64,000 nucleotides of DNA from Clavibacter tessellarius (GTDB lineage Bacteria; Actinomycetota; Actinomycetes; Actinomycetales; Microbacteriaceae): positions 1 through 64,000 of the forward strand of contig NZ_LQXA01000036.1 in assembly GCF_001618005.1 (NCBI RefSeq), read 5' to 3'. The notes beneath the pieces were generated by a model. The model saw only the letters and a list, made by a program, of their open reading frames with translations. It made no database searches and was not told the DNA's origin. The position numbers and the translations under genes were made by a program. Within the stretch, counting starts at the first letter, position 1. Each line of letters begins with the position of its first letter. Positions 1-12,378 of the stretch are shown piece by piece.

Positions 1-96
1 CCGCCCGCCTCGGAGCCGCCGGCCCCGGAGCCGCCCGCCCCGGAGGACGCCCCCGTCACCCCGCGCCACCGATCCACCCCCGAGGACCCCGCATGA
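1..96 (+). CDS. C-terminal tail of an upstream gene (partial, Pro/Glu/Ala-rich)
   Basis: The first reading frame is open from base 1 to a TGA at 94-96 and encodes a low-complexity tail of Pro, Ala and Glu with a PPA/EPPAP-like repeat. The stop overlaps the ATG of the next gene as ATGA, the style of translational coupling used throughout this window, which supports a real gene end. Only 31 residues are visible, so the function cannot be read. Such tails are common on actinobacterial membrane proteins, but that is inference. Confidence 0.6.
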   Translation, partial: PPASEPPAPEPPAPEDAPVTPRHRSTPEDPA

Positions 97-854
97 CCGC
101 CCCCTCCCAGCGCTCCGGCCGCCTCGGCGTCGGCATCATCGGCGCCGGCCGCGTCGGCCCCGTGCTCGGCCTCGCGCTCGCGGGCGCCGGCCACGCGATC
201 ACGGGCATCTCCGCGGTCTCCGAGGCGAGCCGCGAACGCGCCGAGGCGATGCTCCCGGACGTGCCCGTGCTGGAGATCCCCGAGATCGTCGAGCGCAGCG
301 AGCTCGTGATCCTCGCGGTCCCCGACGCCGAGCTCCCCGGCCTCGTCTCCGGCCTCGCCGCGACGGGCGCGTGGCAGGCGGGCCAGCTCGTCATGCACAC
401 CTCCGCCGGGCACGGGATCCAGGTGCTCGCCCCGGCCTTCGCCGCGGGGATCATCCCGCTCGCCATCCACCCGGCCATGTCGTTCACCGGCACGAGCATG
501 GACCTCAGCCGGATGCTCGACAGCTGGTTCGCCGTCACCGCGCCCGCGCCCGTGCTCCCCATCGCGCAGGTGCTCGTGGTGGAGATGGGCGGCGAGCCGG
601 TCGTCGTGGAGGAGCGGGACCGCGCGGCCTACGCCGAGGCCATCGCCACGGCCACCACGTTCTCGACCGCCATCGTCGACCAGGCGACGGGCCTCCTCGC
701 GGGCATCGGCGTCGAGGAGCCCGGGCGCGTGCTCGGCCCGCTGATCCGCTCGGCCGTCGACGACGCCCTCCGCCGCTCCTCCCCATCCGGCGGCGCGCGC
801 CTCACCACGGGCGACGTGCCTCCGCCGACGGACGAGGGCCTCGGCGCGGACTAA
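93..854 (+). CDS. Rossmann-fold dehydrogenase-like protein, DUF2520 type, upstream of panC
   Basis: A 253-residue protein. Near the N-terminus it has a dinucleotide-binding loop GIIGAGRVG (about residues 13-21), followed by the strand/helix pattern of 6-phosphogluconate or F420-dependent reductases. The C-terminal half is helical, as in DUF2520 proteins. The ATG overlaps the preceding stop. panC starts 43 bases after the stop, and this pairing with panC is frequent in Actinobacteria, so a role near pantothenate synthesis (possibly ketopantoate reduction) is plausible but unproven. It is not a close PanE homologue by eye. Confidence 0.8.
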   Translation: MTAPSQRSGRLGVGIIGAGRVGPVLGLALAGAGHAITGISAVSEASRERAEAMLPDVPVLEIPEIVERSELVILAVPDAELPGLVSGLAATGAWQAGQLVMHTSAGHGIQVLAPAFAAGIIPLAIHPAMSFTGTSMDLSRMLDSWFAVTAPAPVLPIAQVLVVEMGGEPVVVEERDRAAYAEAIATATTFSTAIVDQATGLLAGIGVEEPGRVLGPLIRSAVDDALRRSSPSGGARLTTGDVPPPTDEGLGAD

Positions 855-896
855 CCTGTCGTGTCCGCGTCCCGAGCACCCGAGGAGCACCACGGC

Positions 897-1775
897 ATGA
901 CGATCCCCGCGCCCACCGTCGTCACCGGCATCGCCGAGCTGCGCGCCCTGGTCCGCGCGCACCGCGCCGAGCGCGCCGCCGCCGGCGAGGAGGCCGTCGT
1001 CGTGCTCGTCCCCACCATGGGGGCGCTGCACGAGGGCCACCTGGCGCACGCCCGCCACGCGCGCGCGGCCGGATCCCTCGTGGTCGTCTCCGTCTTCGTC
1101 AACCCCCTGCAGTTCGGCGCGGGGGAGGACCTCGACGCCTACCCGCGCACCCTCGACGCCGACGTCGAGGCGCTCGCCGCCACCGGCGTCGACCTGGTGT
1201 TCGCCCCGTCGGCCGCCGAGATGTACCCGGACGGCCCCGCGCGCATCCGCGTCTCGGGCGGATCCGTCGCGCTCTCGCTCGAGGGCCGCTCCCGGCCGGG
1301 CCACTTCGACGGCATGCTCACCGTCGTCGCGAAGCTCCTGCACATCGTCGCGCCGGACGTCGCCACCTTCGGCCGCAAGGACGCGCAGCAGCTCCACCTC
1401 GTGCGGCGCATGGTGCGCGACCTCGACATGCCGGTGCGCATCGAGGAGCTGGAGACCGTGCGCGAGCCCGACGGCCTCGCCCTCTCCAGCCGCAACCGCT
1501 ACCTCGACGAGCGCGAACGCCGCGCCGCCCGCGTCATCCCCGCCGCCCTCGAGGCGGCGCAGAGCGCGGGGTCCCGCGGCATCGACGCCGTCATCGCCGC
1601 CGCCCAGTCCGTGGTCATGGGGGAGCACGCCGTCACGCTCGACTACTTCCAGGTGGTGGATCCGACGACCTTCGAGACGGTCGACGACGGCTTCTCCGGT
1701 GCCGCGCTCGCCGTCATCGCCGCCCGCGTCGGCACCACGCGCCTCATCGACAACGAGACCGTCGTCATCGCCTGA
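897..1775 (+). CDS. panC: Pantothenate synthetase
   Basis: A 292-residue cytosolic ligase that joins pantoate and beta-alanine using ATP, the last step of vitamin B5 synthesis. The motif [11 protein letters not shown] near residue 40 is the HIGH-type nucleotide-binding signature, and [11 protein letters not shown] near residue 190 is the KMSKS-equivalent region of the family. Length matches the usual 280-300. The frame is open from a GTG at 861, but the ATG at 897 has a GAGGAG ribosome site about 9 bases upstream and puts the family's start in the right place, so I chose it. The DUF2520 gene lies immediately upstream and lysS follows. Confidence 0.95.
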   Translation: MTIPAPTVVTGIAELRALVRAHRAERAAAGEEAVVVLVPTMGALHEGHLAHARHARAAGSLVVVSVFVNPLQFGAGEDLDAYPRTLDADVEALAATGVDLVFAPSAAEMYPDGPARIRVSGGSVALSLEGRSRPGHFDGMLTVVAKLLHIVAPDVATFGRKDAQQLHLVRRMVRDLDMPVRIEELETVREPDGLALSSRNRYLDERERRAARVIPAALEAAQSAGSRGIDAVIAAAQSVVMGEHAVTLDYFQVVDPTTFETVDDGFSGAALAVIAARVGTTRLIDNETVVIA

Positions 1776-1912
1776 GCGGCGACGCCGGCCTCCCGGCGCG
1801 ACCGCCTCCCGTCCGTCGGCGCGACCGTGCCCGGCCCGCGTCCGCACCTGCGAGAATCGACGGGAGGCCGTTCGGCCGCACGCCCCTTCGACCCGCGAGG
1901 ATCCGCCCGCAC

Positions 1913-3460
1913 ATGACCGACAGCCCCGGAACACCCGCGACCACCGCCACGCCCGCCGCCGTGGAGGAGTCCGCCGAGGACATCGCCGAGGACATCGCCG
2001 AGCAGAAGGCCGTGCGCCTCGCGAAGCGCGCGCGCCTCGAGGCCGAGGGCGGCCCCGGCGGCGGCGCGTACCCCGTGCAGGTCCCCGTCACCACCACCAT
2101 CCCGGCGGTCCGCGCGGAGTTCGGCCACCTCGAGCCCGGCGTCGAGACCGACCACGTGGTCGGCATCGCCGGCCGCGTCGTCCACTTCCGCAACACCGGC
2201 AAGCTCTGCTTCGCCACGCTGCAGGCCGGCGACGGCACGCGCATCCAGGCCATGATCTCGCTGGCCGAGGTCGGCGAGGAGGCGCTCGCCGCGTGGAAGG
2301 AGCTCGTCGACCTCGGCGACCACGTCTTCGTCGGAGGCCGCGTCGTCGCGAGCCGCAAGGGCGAGCTGTCGATCATGGCGACGGAGTGGCGCATCGCCGC
2401 CAAGGCCCTGCTGCCCCTGCCGAACCTGCACTCCGAGCTCTCCGACGAGACCCGCGTGCGCAGCCGCTACCTCGACCTCATCGTCCGCGACCAGGCCAGG
2501 AAGAACGTCCTCGACCGCGCGAAGGTCAACGCCTCCATGCGGGAGACCTTCCGCCAGCGCGGCTACGTCGAGGTCGAGACGCCCATGCTGCAGGTGATGC
2601 ACGGCGGCGCCTCCGCCCGCCCGTTCGTCACGCACTCCAACGCCTTCGACACCGAGATGTACCTCCGCATCGCGCCCGAGCTGTACCTCAAGCGCGCGGT
2701 CGTCGGCGGCATCGACCGCGTGTTCGAGATCAACCGCAACTTCCGCAACGAGGGCGCCGACTCCACGCACAGCCCCGAGTTCGCGATGCTCGAGGCCTAC
2801 GAGGCGTACGGCGACTACACCTCCATCGCCGAGCTCACGCAGACCCTCGTGCAGGACGCGGCCATGGCCGTCGCCGGCAGCCACGTCGTCACGTGGGCCG
2901 ACGGCACCGAGTACGACCTCGGCGGCGAGTGGGACCGCATCTCCATGTACGGCTCGCTGAGCGAGGCCGCCGGCGTCGAGGTCACGCCGGCCACCACGGT
3001 CGACGAGCTGCAGGCCATCGCCGACCGCGAGGGCGTCGTCGTGCCGCTCAGCACGCACGGCAAGCTCGTCGAGGAGCTCTGGGAGCACTTCGTGAAGGGC
3101 GGCCTCGAGCGCCCCACCTTCGTGCTCGACTTCCCCGTGGAGACGTCGCCGCTCACGCGCGCGCACCGCTCCATCGAGGGCGTCGTGGAGAAGTGGGACC
3201 TCTACATCCGCGGCTTCGAGCTGGCCACCGGCTACTCCGAGCTCGTGGATCCCGTCGTGCAGCGCGAGCGCTTCGTCGACCAGGCCCGCCAGTCGGCGCG
3301 CGGCGACGACGAGGCCATGCCGCTCGACGAGGAGTTCCTCCGCGCGCTCGAGCACGGCATGCCGCCGTCGGGCGGCATGGGCATGGGGGTCGACCGGCTC
3401 CTCATGGCCATCACCGGCCTCGGCATCCGCGAGACCATCCTGTTCCCCCTAGTGAAGTAG
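1913..3460 (+). CDS. lysS: Lysine--tRNA ligase, class II
   Basis: A 515-residue class II aminoacyl-tRNA synthetase charging tRNA-Lys. The N-terminal OB-fold anticodon-binding domain spans about residues 60-165. Motif 2 ([13 protein letters not shown], about 277-289) and motif 3 ([10 protein letters not shown], about 488-497) are intact. It has an extra acidic, Ala-rich N-terminal tail of about 40 residues. The ATG at 1913 begins the only sensible N-terminus, although the frame is open far upstream because of high GC. A possible extended -10 (TG at 1849-1850, GAGAAT at 1852-1857) lies in the 137-base gap after panC. The gap shows no gene. Confidence 0.95.
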   Translation: MTDSPGTPATTATPAAVEESAEDIAEDIAEQKAVRLAKRARLEAEGGPGGGAYPVQVPVTTTIPAVRAEFGHLEPGVETDHVVGIAGRVVHFRNTGKLCFATLQAGDGTRIQAMISLAEVGEEALAAWKELVDLGDHVFVGGRVVASRKGELSIMATEWRIAAKALLPLPNLHSELSDETRVRSRYLDLIVRDQARKNVLDRAKVNASMRETFRQRGYVEVETPMLQVMHGGASARPFVTHSNAFDTEMYLRIAPELYLKRAVVGGIDRVFEINRNFRNEGADSTHSPEFAMLEAYEAYGDYTSIAELTQTLVQDAAMAVAGSHVVTWADGTEYDLGGEWDRISMYGSLSEAAGVEVTPATTVDELQAIADREGVVVPLSTHGKLVEELWEHFVKGGLERPTFVLDFPVETSPLTRAHRSIEGVVEKWDLYIRGFELATGYSELVDPVVQRERFVDQARQSARGDDEAMPLDEEFLRALEHGMPPSGGMGMGVDRLLMAITGLGIRETILFPLVK

Positions 3461-3466
3461 GCGACC

Positions 3467-3592
3467 ATGCCCTTAGGACCCGACGGCTCGAACCCGAAGA
3501 AGCCCACCACCGCGCGCTATGCGCTCTGGATCATCGTCGGCGGCATCGCCGTCGTCATGATCGGCCAGGGCGTCTACGGCATCCTCACCTAG
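3467..3592 (+). CDS. 41-residue single-pass membrane microprotein after lysS
   Basis: ATG at 3467, only 6 bases after the lysS stop, opens a 41-residue frame ending with TAG at 3592. The first 17 residues are polar ([15 protein letters not shown]), followed by one hydrophobic segment ([20 protein letters not shown]). It looks like a one-pass membrane microprotein with a short cytosolic N-terminus. The third codon is TTA, which is very rare in such GC-rich genomes. The next gene also encodes a tiny membrane protein, so lysS, this frame and 3,614 may be co-transcribed. No family is recognised. The tight spacing and clean topology are the evidence that it is real. Confidence 0.6.
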   Translation: MPLGPDGSNPKKPTTARYALWIIVGGIAVVMIGQGVYGILT

Positions 3593-3613
3593 AGCGCGGC
3601 GTATCCTTCTCGC

Positions 3614-3796
3614 ATGGATGATTTCTGGGCGAGCGCGATCTGGTCGATCCTCCCCACCCTCGGCGTGGGCCTGATCTTCTGGTTCATCATGCGGGCCGTC
3701 ATCCAGGCGGACAAGCAGGAGCGCAAGGCCTACGCCGCCATCGAGGCGAAGGAGCGCGCCCGCATGGGCGTTCCCGCGCCCGAGGCCGACCGCTAG
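3614..3796 (+). CDS. 60-residue membrane microprotein
   Basis: A 60-residue protein: a short N-terminus, one membrane segment (about residues 9-30, [21 protein letters not shown]), then a strongly charged helix ([21 protein letters not shown]) and a short Pro/Glu tail. This one-pass plus charged-helix layout is common for conserved actinobacterial proteins found between lysS and clpC. No known function. It starts 21 bases after the preceding microprotein. The 154 bases between its stop and clpC carry no further gene; a TACATA at 3905-3910 is a possible -10 element for clpC. Confidence 0.75.
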   Translation: MDDFWASAIWSILPTLGVGLIFWFIMRAVIQADKQERKAYAAIEAKERARMGVPAPEADR

Positions 3797-3950
3797 CGGA
3801 TCCCGCTCCGGGCCTCGCTGCCCGAACCCGATCCGCCGCCTCGCGCATCGCGTCACGCCCACGGCGAACAGGGGCATGCACCCGCCGGACCCGTCGTTAC
3901 TCTCTACATATCGGCGCCGGCCCCCTGCCCCGGTGCCCAGGGAGATACAG

Positions 3951-6461
<2,511 letters not shown>

Positions 6462-6474
6462 CACCGCACGACCA

Positions 6475-6514
6475 CGACGGCCCGTCGTCCCCGCAAGGGG
6501 ACGGCGGGCCGTCG
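6475..6514 (+). terminator. Terminator hairpin after clpC
   Basis: An 18-base arm (6475-6492) pairs with 6497-6514 around a GCAA tetraloop. There is no long U-tract, as is usual in high-GC Actinobacteria. It lies 14 bases after the clpC stop. Confidence 0.75.
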
Positions 6515-6609
6515 CCGTGTCCGCGGGTCACCGGAGCCGCTGTCGCCACCGCGCGCCCGGGTCCAGGATGGACGGGGGCGGAACCGCCCCACGAAGGAGA
6601 TGCTCGCCG

Positions 6610-7493
6610 ATGAGAATTGCCGTCACCGGAGGCTCGGGGAAGCTCGGCCGCCACGTCGTGGCCGACCTGCGCGCCCACGGACACGAAGTCACCAACATCG
6701 ACCAGGTGGGGGAGCGCGGGTCCGGCTACGTCCGCGTCGACACCACCGACTACGGGCAGGTGGTGGACGCGCTCTTCGGCGTCCAGGACCTGCACGACGG
6801 GTTCGACGCGATCGTGCACCTCGCCGCGATCCCGGCCCCCGCGATCCTGAGCGACGCGGCCACGTTCCACAACAACATGCTCACGAGCTTCAACGTCTTC
6901 CAGGCCGCGCGCCGGGCGGGCATCCGGAAGATCGTCTACGCGTCCAGCGAGACCGTGCTCGGCCTGCCGTTCGATGTGCCGCCGCCCTACATCCCCGTCG
7001 ACGAGGAGTACCCGGCGCAGCCGAACAGCAACTACTCGCTCGTGAAGCACCTCGAGGAGCAGATGGCCATCGAGCTGTGCCGCTGGGATCCGGAGCTGCA
7101 GGTCACCGCGCTCCGCTTCTCGAACGTCATGGACGTCGACGACTACGACGCGTTCCCGGGCTACGACGACGACGCGCTCGCCCGCAAGTGGAACCTGTGG
7201 GGCTACATCGACGGCCGCGACGGCGCGCAGGCGGTGCGCCGAGCGCTCGACCACGACGGCACCGGCTTCGACCGCTTCGTCATCGCGAACGCCGACACCG
7301 TGATGAGCCGCTCCTCCGCGGAGCTCGCCGCCGAGGTCTTCCCGGGCGTCGAGGTGCGCAAGGAGCTGGGTGAGCACGAGACGCTGCTCTCCATCGACAA
7401 GGCCCGCCGGATCCTCGGCTACGAGCCCGAGCACACCTGGCGCGACCACGCCCCCGCCACCACGGGCGACGACCCGGTCGCGGGGCACCCCTC

Positions 7494-7497
<4 letters not shown>
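6610..7497 (+). CDS. NAD-dependent epimerase/dehydratase family protein (extended SDR)
   Basis: A 295-residue extended short-chain dehydrogenase. The N-terminal GGSGKLG (residues about 8-14) is the nucleotide-binding loop, YASSE near 115 supplies the Ser, and NYSLVKH near 141-147 supplies the YxxxK catalytic pair. Likely acts on a sugar or nucleotide sugar. ATG at 6610 has GAAGGAGAT directly upstream. Its TGA overlaps the GTG of the aldo/keto reductase by 4 bases, so the two are probably co-translated and may act on a common carbonyl substrate. The substrate is unknown. Confidence 0.85.
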
Positions 7498-8471
<974 letters not shown>

Positions 8472-8479
8472 CCGCATCC

Positions 8480-8517
8480 AGGACCGCCCGCGCCCGCCGA
8501 CTTGCGCGGGCGGTCCT
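8480..8517 (+). terminator. Terminator hairpin after aldo/keto reductase
   Basis: Perfect 14-bp stem: 8480-8493 (AGGACCGCCCGCGC) pairs with 8504-8517 around a 10-base loop. It is 8 bases after the stop and just upstream of the ribosomal protein promoter. Confidence 0.75.
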
Positions 8518-8525
8518 CCGTCACC

Positions 8526-8531
8526 TACTCT
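8526..8531 (+). promoter_or_regulatory. Probable -10 element of the rplJ-rplL operon
   Basis: TACTCT precedes the L10 leader by a few bases, giving a start of transcription near 8538, which fits where the conserved leader begins. No clear -35 was found. Confidence 0.4.
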
Positions 8532-8533
8532 GA

Positions 8534-8660
8534 GCGGAGCCACAGACCGCTGGTCGTCGGCGTGCCTCCGCGAGGAGATGCGCTGAACGAAGGTTCACTC
8601 AGGTGAAGGCCCGCGCAGGTGATCGAAGCACGATGCAGCGCATGTCCCTCGGGGCTGCGC
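8534..8660 (+). promoter_or_regulatory. Ribosomal protein L10 leader RNA
   Basis: The 240 bases before rplJ hold the recognisable L10 leader core ACAGACCGCTGGTCGTCGG (8542-8560), a kink-turn-type binding site that L10(L12)4 uses to repress its own operon. More pairing segments and a terminator-like stem follow. In this leader class, free L10 complex binds the mRNA and lowers rplJ/rplL expression. The identification rests on the conserved core and the position; exact ends are approximate. Confidence 0.75.
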
Positions 8661-8669
8661 GTCACTCCC

Positions 8670-8698
8670 GCTCCGGCCTCCTGTGCCGGAGCCTTTTT
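8670..8698 (+). terminator. Intrinsic terminator/attenuator in the L10 leader
   Basis: GCTCCGGC (8670-8677) pairs with GCCGGAGC (8685-8692) and is followed by CTTTTT. It is one of the few hairpins in this window with a true T-tract, and it sits 75 bases before rplJ, so it probably attenuates the operon. Confidence 0.75.
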
Positions 8699-8773
8699 CA
8701 TGTGTGCAGCCGGGGGCTGCCAGCACCCCGCCCCGCTTCCGCGGTGTCGGGGAACCACGTGATAAGGAGTGCC

Positions 8774-9289
8774 ATGGCGAACAAGGAAGCCTCGGTCGCC
8801 GAGCTCGCGGAGAAGTTCCGCAGCTCGAACGCCGTACTGCTCACCGAGTACCGCGGTCTCACCGTTGCCCAGCTCAAGCAGCTGCGGAAGAGCATCAGTG
8901 CAGACGCGACCTACGCCGTGGTGAAGAACACGCTGACCAAGATCGCGGCGAACCAGGCGGGGATCTCGTCCTTCGACGACGAGCTCGTCGGCCCGTCCGC
9001 GATCGCGTTCGTGCACGGCGACACCGTCGCCGTCGCGAAGGCGCTGCGCACCTTCACCAAGGCCAACCCTCTTCTCGTCGTGAAGGGCGGTTACTTCGAC
9101 GGCAACCCCCTGACGGCGGACGAGGTGAACAAGCTCGCCGACCTCGAGTCGCGGGAGGTGCTGCTGGGCAAGCTCGCCGGCGCCTTCAAGGCCTCGCTCT
9201 TCGGCGCGGCGTACCTGTTCAACGCACCGCTCTCGCAGGCCGTACGCACCGTCGAGGCGCTGCGCGAGAAGCAGGAATCGGCTCAGTAG
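8774..9289 (+). CDS. rplJ: 50S ribosomal protein L10
   Basis: A 171-residue stalk-base protein that binds 23S rRNA and carries the L7/L12 dimers through its C-terminal helix. The N-terminus ([14 protein letters not shown], then [17 protein letters not shown]) and [12 protein letters not shown] are typical. Start ATG 8774 has AAGGAG at 8764-8769. It is controlled by the L10 leader upstream, and rplL follows after 74 bases, as in nearly all bacteria. Confidence 0.98.
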   Translation: MANKEASVAELAEKFRSSNAVLLTEYRGLTVAQLKQLRKSISADATYAVVKNTLTKIAANQAGISSFDDELVGPSAIAFVHGDTVAVAKALRTFTKANPLLVVKGGYFDGNPLTADEVNKLADLESREVLLGKLAGAFKASLFGAAYLFNAPLSQAVRTVEALREKQESAQ

Positions 9290-9363
9290 CACCCCTCGGG
9301 TCCCATCCCCGGGGCGCGATGCACTGATCCACCAGACACCACACCAACCCAAGGAGAATCACC

Positions 9364-9747
9364 ATGGCAAAGCTCTCTAACGACGAGCTCATCGAGGCCT
9401 TCAAGGAGCTCACGCTCATCGAGCTCAGCGACTTCGTCAAGAAGTTCGAGGAGGTCTTCGAGGTCACCGCCGCGGCGCCCGTCGCCGCTGCCGCCGCCCC
9501 CGGCGCCGCTGCCCCCGCGGAGGAGGTCGAGGAGAAGACGTCCTTCGACGTCATCCTCGAGGCCGCCGGCGACAAGAAGATCCAGGTCATCAAGGAGGTG
9601 CGCGCCCTCACCAGCCTCGGCCTCGGTGAGGCGAAGGCCCTCGTCGACGGAGCCCCCAAGCCCGTCCTGGAGGGTGCCAACAAGGAGGCCGCCGACAAGG
9701 CGAAGGCCCAGCTCGAGGCCGCGGGCGCGACGGTCTCCGTCAAGTAG
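9364..9747 (+). CDS. rplL: 50S ribosomal protein L7/L12
   Basis: A 127-residue acidic stalk protein that recruits translation factors. The N-terminal dimerisation helices ([21 protein letters not shown] split at the usual place), the Ala/Pro/Gly hinge (about residues 38-55) and the C-terminal factor-binding domain with [16 protein letters not shown] are all present. AAGGAG lies just upstream of ATG 9364. A strong hairpin terminates the operon. Confidence 0.98.
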   Translation: MAKLSNDELIEAFKELTLIELSDFVKKFEEVFEVTAAAPVAAAAAPGAAAPAEEVEEKTSFDVILEAAGDKKIQVIKEVRALTSLGLGEAKALVDGAPKPVLEGANKEAADKAKAQLEAAGATVSVK

Positions 9748-9770
9748 CTCGTACCACCGCTTGAGCGCTC

Positions 9771-9803
9771 AGGGCGCCGATCCCCTCAGGGGGTCGGCGC
9801 CCT
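9771..9803 (+). terminator. Terminator of the rplJ-rplL operon
   Basis: AGGGCGCCGA pairs with TCGGCGCCCT, extended inward by TCCCC/GGGGG, a very stable stem 23 bases after rplL. Confidence 0.8.
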
Positions 9804-9854
9804 GCGTCGTTCCCGGGCCACGTGACGGCCGGCGTCCGTGAGCGGCGGGCGGTG

Positions 9855-10430
9855 TCAGACCAGGTGCCCGCCTCCGGGGCGGCGCAGCGTGTCCGGGATG
9901 CCGTCGTGGAAGAACGTGAGGTCGTCCTCGGGGCCGTTCTGCACGCGTCCGAAGACCTTGTCGTAGGCGTGGTAGATCACGCCGTGCTCCGGCGGGCCGA
10001 TGACCAGGATGGAGCCGGGCTCCTCGTCGATGACGAAGTACCCGCCGCCGAACTCCTTGCGCGCGACCTCGGAGACGTAGTACCCGGTGAGGCGGCCGAA
10101 CGGCGTCGGGAGCTTCGTGCGGGAGTCGTGGAAGCGGCCGAGGATCTCGTCCACGCGCGCGAGCGAGGCACGGGAGAAGTCGAGCGGCACCTCGTAGTCG
10201 TCGCGGTAGATCTGCGCCGCGATGCGCGCGTTCTGCGCGATGGCCGCCTCGTTGCTCCCGGGCGCGGCGGCGGCCGGTCCGTCAGCCTCCCCGGGGAGGG
10301 GCACGCCCGCGCCGTCCGGTGCCGTGCCGCTGCGGGTGGGGGACGTGGGCCAGGGCGAGGGGCGCTGGCTCCTCCTCGACCGGCCCGGCCGGTCCTCTCG
10401 TGATCCGGTCAACAGTCCGAACAGTCCCAT
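9855..10430 (-). CDS. Conserved protein of unknown function
   Basis: A 191-residue soluble protein with no signal peptide or membrane segment. Residues 10-65 are low-complexity (Arg, Ser, Pro, Ala). Residues about 75-180 look folded, with stretches such as VPLDFSRASLARVDEILGRF and GRLTGYYVSEVARKEFGGGYF followed by a mixed beta region ending in DLTFFHDGIP. I do not recognise a family with certainty. It is transcribed toward the rplL terminator and divergently from the MarR/MFS pair. Confidence 0.75.
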   Translation of the reverse strand: MGLFGLLTGSREDRPGRSRRSQRPSPWPTSPTRSGTAPDGAGVPLPGEADGPAAAAPGSNEAAIAQNARIAAQIYRDDYEVPLDFSRASLARVDEILGRFHDSRTKLPTPFGRLTGYYVSEVARKEFGGGYFVIDEEPGSILVIGPPEHGVIYHAYDKVFGRVQNGPEDDLTFFHDGIPDTLRRPGGGHLV

Positions 10431-10527
10431 GGCAGCCTTCCGCGTGCGTCTCGACGGGGTGATGGCGCCCCATCCTGCACGATCCGTCGGTCTCGCGAGC
10501 GGTCCACCCCCGTCCGTCGCGCCCGGG

Positions 10528-10556
10528 TCGACATTCGCATAGCGCAGCTATATAGT
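10528..10556 (+). promoter_or_regulatory. Consensus-like promoter giving a leaderless MarR transcript
   Basis: -35 TCGACA (10528-10533) and -10 TATAGT (10551-10556) are each one base off the sigma-70 consensus, with a perfect 17-base spacer. The -10 ends 6 bases before the ATG at 10563, so transcription should begin at or next to the start codon. No ribosome site is seen, which agrees with a leaderless mRNA. Confidence 0.75.
10539..10551 (+). promoter_or_regulatory. Palindromic operator overlapping the MarR promoter
   Basis: ATAGC-GCA-GCTAT, a perfect 5-bp inverted repeat, touches the first base of the -10. This is the usual place for a MarR-type autorepressor to block polymerase. The assignment to the adjacent MarR protein is inference. 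Confidence 0.5.
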
Positions 10557-10562
10557 TGACGC

Positions 10563-11012
10563 ATGCCCACGAACGAGCCCGACCTGCGCGCCCTCCTCGG
10601 CGACCTCGTCACGGCCGGCCACCGGCTCACGCGACTCGCGGCGTACGAGGTCGGCGGGACGAGCTCGCCCGCCGTCTGGCGCACGCTCTCCGTGCTCGTC
10701 AGCTGGCCGGGCGGGATGCGCCTCGGCGTGCTCGCCGAGCGCAGCCGGGTGGCGCAGCCGACCACGACCAGGATCGTGCGGTCGCTCGTCGACAAGGGGT
10801 GGATCGCGCAGGTGACGGACCCCTCCGACGCCCGCGCGACGCTCCTCGAGATCACACCGGCGGGGGAGGCCGCGCTGGACGACTGGCGCGACCGCCTCGC
10901 CACGGCCCTCGTGCCCCGCTTCGCCGACCTCCCGGCCGACGACGTGGCCGTGATCGCGCGGGCCGTCGAGCTCGTGCTGGCTCGCGTGGACCGCGCGCCG
11001 GCCGACGGCTGA
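10563..11012 (+). CDS. MarR family transcriptional regulator
   Basis: A 149-residue winged-helix repressor. The HTH region LGVLAERSRVAQPTTTRIVRSL and the wing with DPSDARATLLEITPAGEA (Asp-Arg-type DxR motif) are typical of MarR. It lies 93 bases upstream of an MFS exporter on the same strand, so it likely represses itself and that exporter in response to a small molecule. Its promoter predicts a leaderless mRNA and carries a palindrome across the -10. The ligand is unknown. Confidence 0.9.
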   Translation: MPTNEPDLRALLGDLVTAGHRLTRLAAYEVGGTSSPAVWRTLSVLVSWPGGMRLGVLAERSRVAQPTTTRIVRSLVDKGWIAQVTDPSDARATLLEITPAGEAALDDWRDRLATALVPRFADLPADDVAVIARAVELVLARVDRAPADG

Positions 11013-11105
11013 CCGCCCGCCCGCACCGCAGGCCGGGCATCGGCGGCGCGCCCGCGCGCCGTCACCCATCCATCCGCATCGAATCCAGGAGGCGACACCG
11101 CACCC

Positions 11106-12338
11106 GTGTCCACCCAGCAGCACGCGTCGTTCCGCGACATCTTCCGCCAGCCCCGTTCCGTCTTCGCCGTCGCGTTCGCGTGCGTCATCGCGTTCATGGG
11201 CATCGGCCTCGTCGACCCGATCCTCCCCGCCATCGCCGAGAGCCTCGACGCCACCGCGACCGAGACCGAGCTGCTCTTCACGAGCTACCTGCTCGTGACC
11301 GGGCTCGCGATGCTCATCACCAGCTGGATCTCCAGCCGCATCGGCGCCAAGCGCACCCTCCTCATCGGCCTCGCGATCATCGTGGTGTTCGCCGCCGCGG
11401 CGGGCCTCTCGCAGGACGTGGAGTCGGTCATCGGCTTCCGGGCCGGCTGGGGCCTCGGCAACGCGCTCTTCATCTCCACCGCTCTCGCCACCATCGTCGG
11501 ATCCGCGTCCGGGGGCACGGCGTCCGCCATCGTGCTCTACGAGGCGGCGCTCGGCCTCGGCATCGCGGTCGGCCCGCTGCTCGGCGGGCTCCTCGGCAGC
11601 TGGAGCTGGCGCGGCCCGTTCTTCGGCACCGCGACCCTGATGGCCGTCGGCTTCCTCGCGATCGCCGCCCTCCTCGGGAAGGACACCGCGCCCCGGTCGC
11701 CCATGCGCTTGTCGGCCCCGCTCCGCGCGCTCGGCACGCCCGCGCTCGCGGTGCTCGCCGCCGCCGCGCTCTTCTACAACATCGGCTTCTTCGTGCTGCT
11801 GGCCTACTCGCCGTTCCCGCTCGGCTTCGACGCCATCGGCCTCGGCCTCACGTTCTTCGGCTGGGGCGTGGGCCTCGCCGTCACGTCGGTGCTCGTCGCG
11901 CCGCTGCTCACGCGCCGGATGGCCCGCACCTCCGTCCTCCGGCTCGTGCTGCCGCTCCTCGCCGTGGACCTCGCGGCGGCCGGCCTCGTCGTGCGCTCGG
12001 CGGCGGGCCTCGTGGTCTGCATCGTCGTCGGCGGGCTCCTGCTGGGGATCCTCAACACCGTCCTCACGGAGTGCGTGATGGAGGCGACCGACCACCCGCG
12101 GAGCGTCGCCTCGTCCGCGTACTCGTCGGTCCGATTCCTCGGCGGTGCCATCGCGCCGCCCGCCGCCACCGAGCTCGCCCGCCTCTTCTCCGACGCGGCG
12201 CCGTACTACGCGGCGGCGGGATCCGTGCTCGTCGCCCTCGTGATCGTCGTGGCCGGCCACCGCTGGCTCCGCCGCGTCGACGCGCAGCCGGTCGACGCGC
12301 TCGAGGAGGCCCAGGCCGTCACGGTCGGCGACGCCTGA
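11106..12338 (+). CDS. MFS drug-efflux-type transporter
   Basis: A 410-residue membrane protein with about 12 hydrophobic segments. The first loop region after TM1 reads GIGLVDPILPAIAESLDA, and the loop between TM2 and TM3 contains SWISSRIGAKRTLLIG, the motif-A position of proton-driven drug exporters. Start GTG at 11106 has GGAGGCGAC upstream. The preceding MarR gene is the probable regulator. By pattern it belongs with multidrug exporters of Actinobacteria; the substrate is unknown. Confidence 0.88.
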   Translation: MSTQQHASFRDIFRQPRSVFAVAFACVIAFMGIGLVDPILPAIAESLDATATETELLFTSYLLVTGLAMLITSWISSRIGAKRTLLIGLAIIVVFAAAAGLSQDVESVIGFRAGWGLGNALFISTALATIVGSASGGTASAIVLYEAALGLGIAVGPLLGGLLGSWSWRGPFFGTATLMAVGFLAIAALLGKDTAPRSPMRLSAPLRALGTPALAVLAAAALFYNIGFFVLLAYSPFPLGFDAIGLGLTFFGWGVGLAVTSVLVAPLLTRRMARTSVLRLVLPLLAVDLAAAGLVVRSAAGLVVCIVVGGLLLGILNTVLTECVMEATDHPRSVASSAYSSVRFLGGAIAPPAATELARLFSDAAPYYAAAGSVLVALVIVVAGHRWLRRVDAQPVDALEEAQAVTVGDA

Positions 12339-12378
12339 CGCCGCTCCGCGGATCGTCCGCGCCCCCGACCCCGCCGGC

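Noticed and set aside
371-1912. Upstream extension of the lysS frame to 371
   Set aside because: The extra 514 codons are Arg/Pro/Ala/His-rich shadow sequence of the DUF2520 and panC genes.
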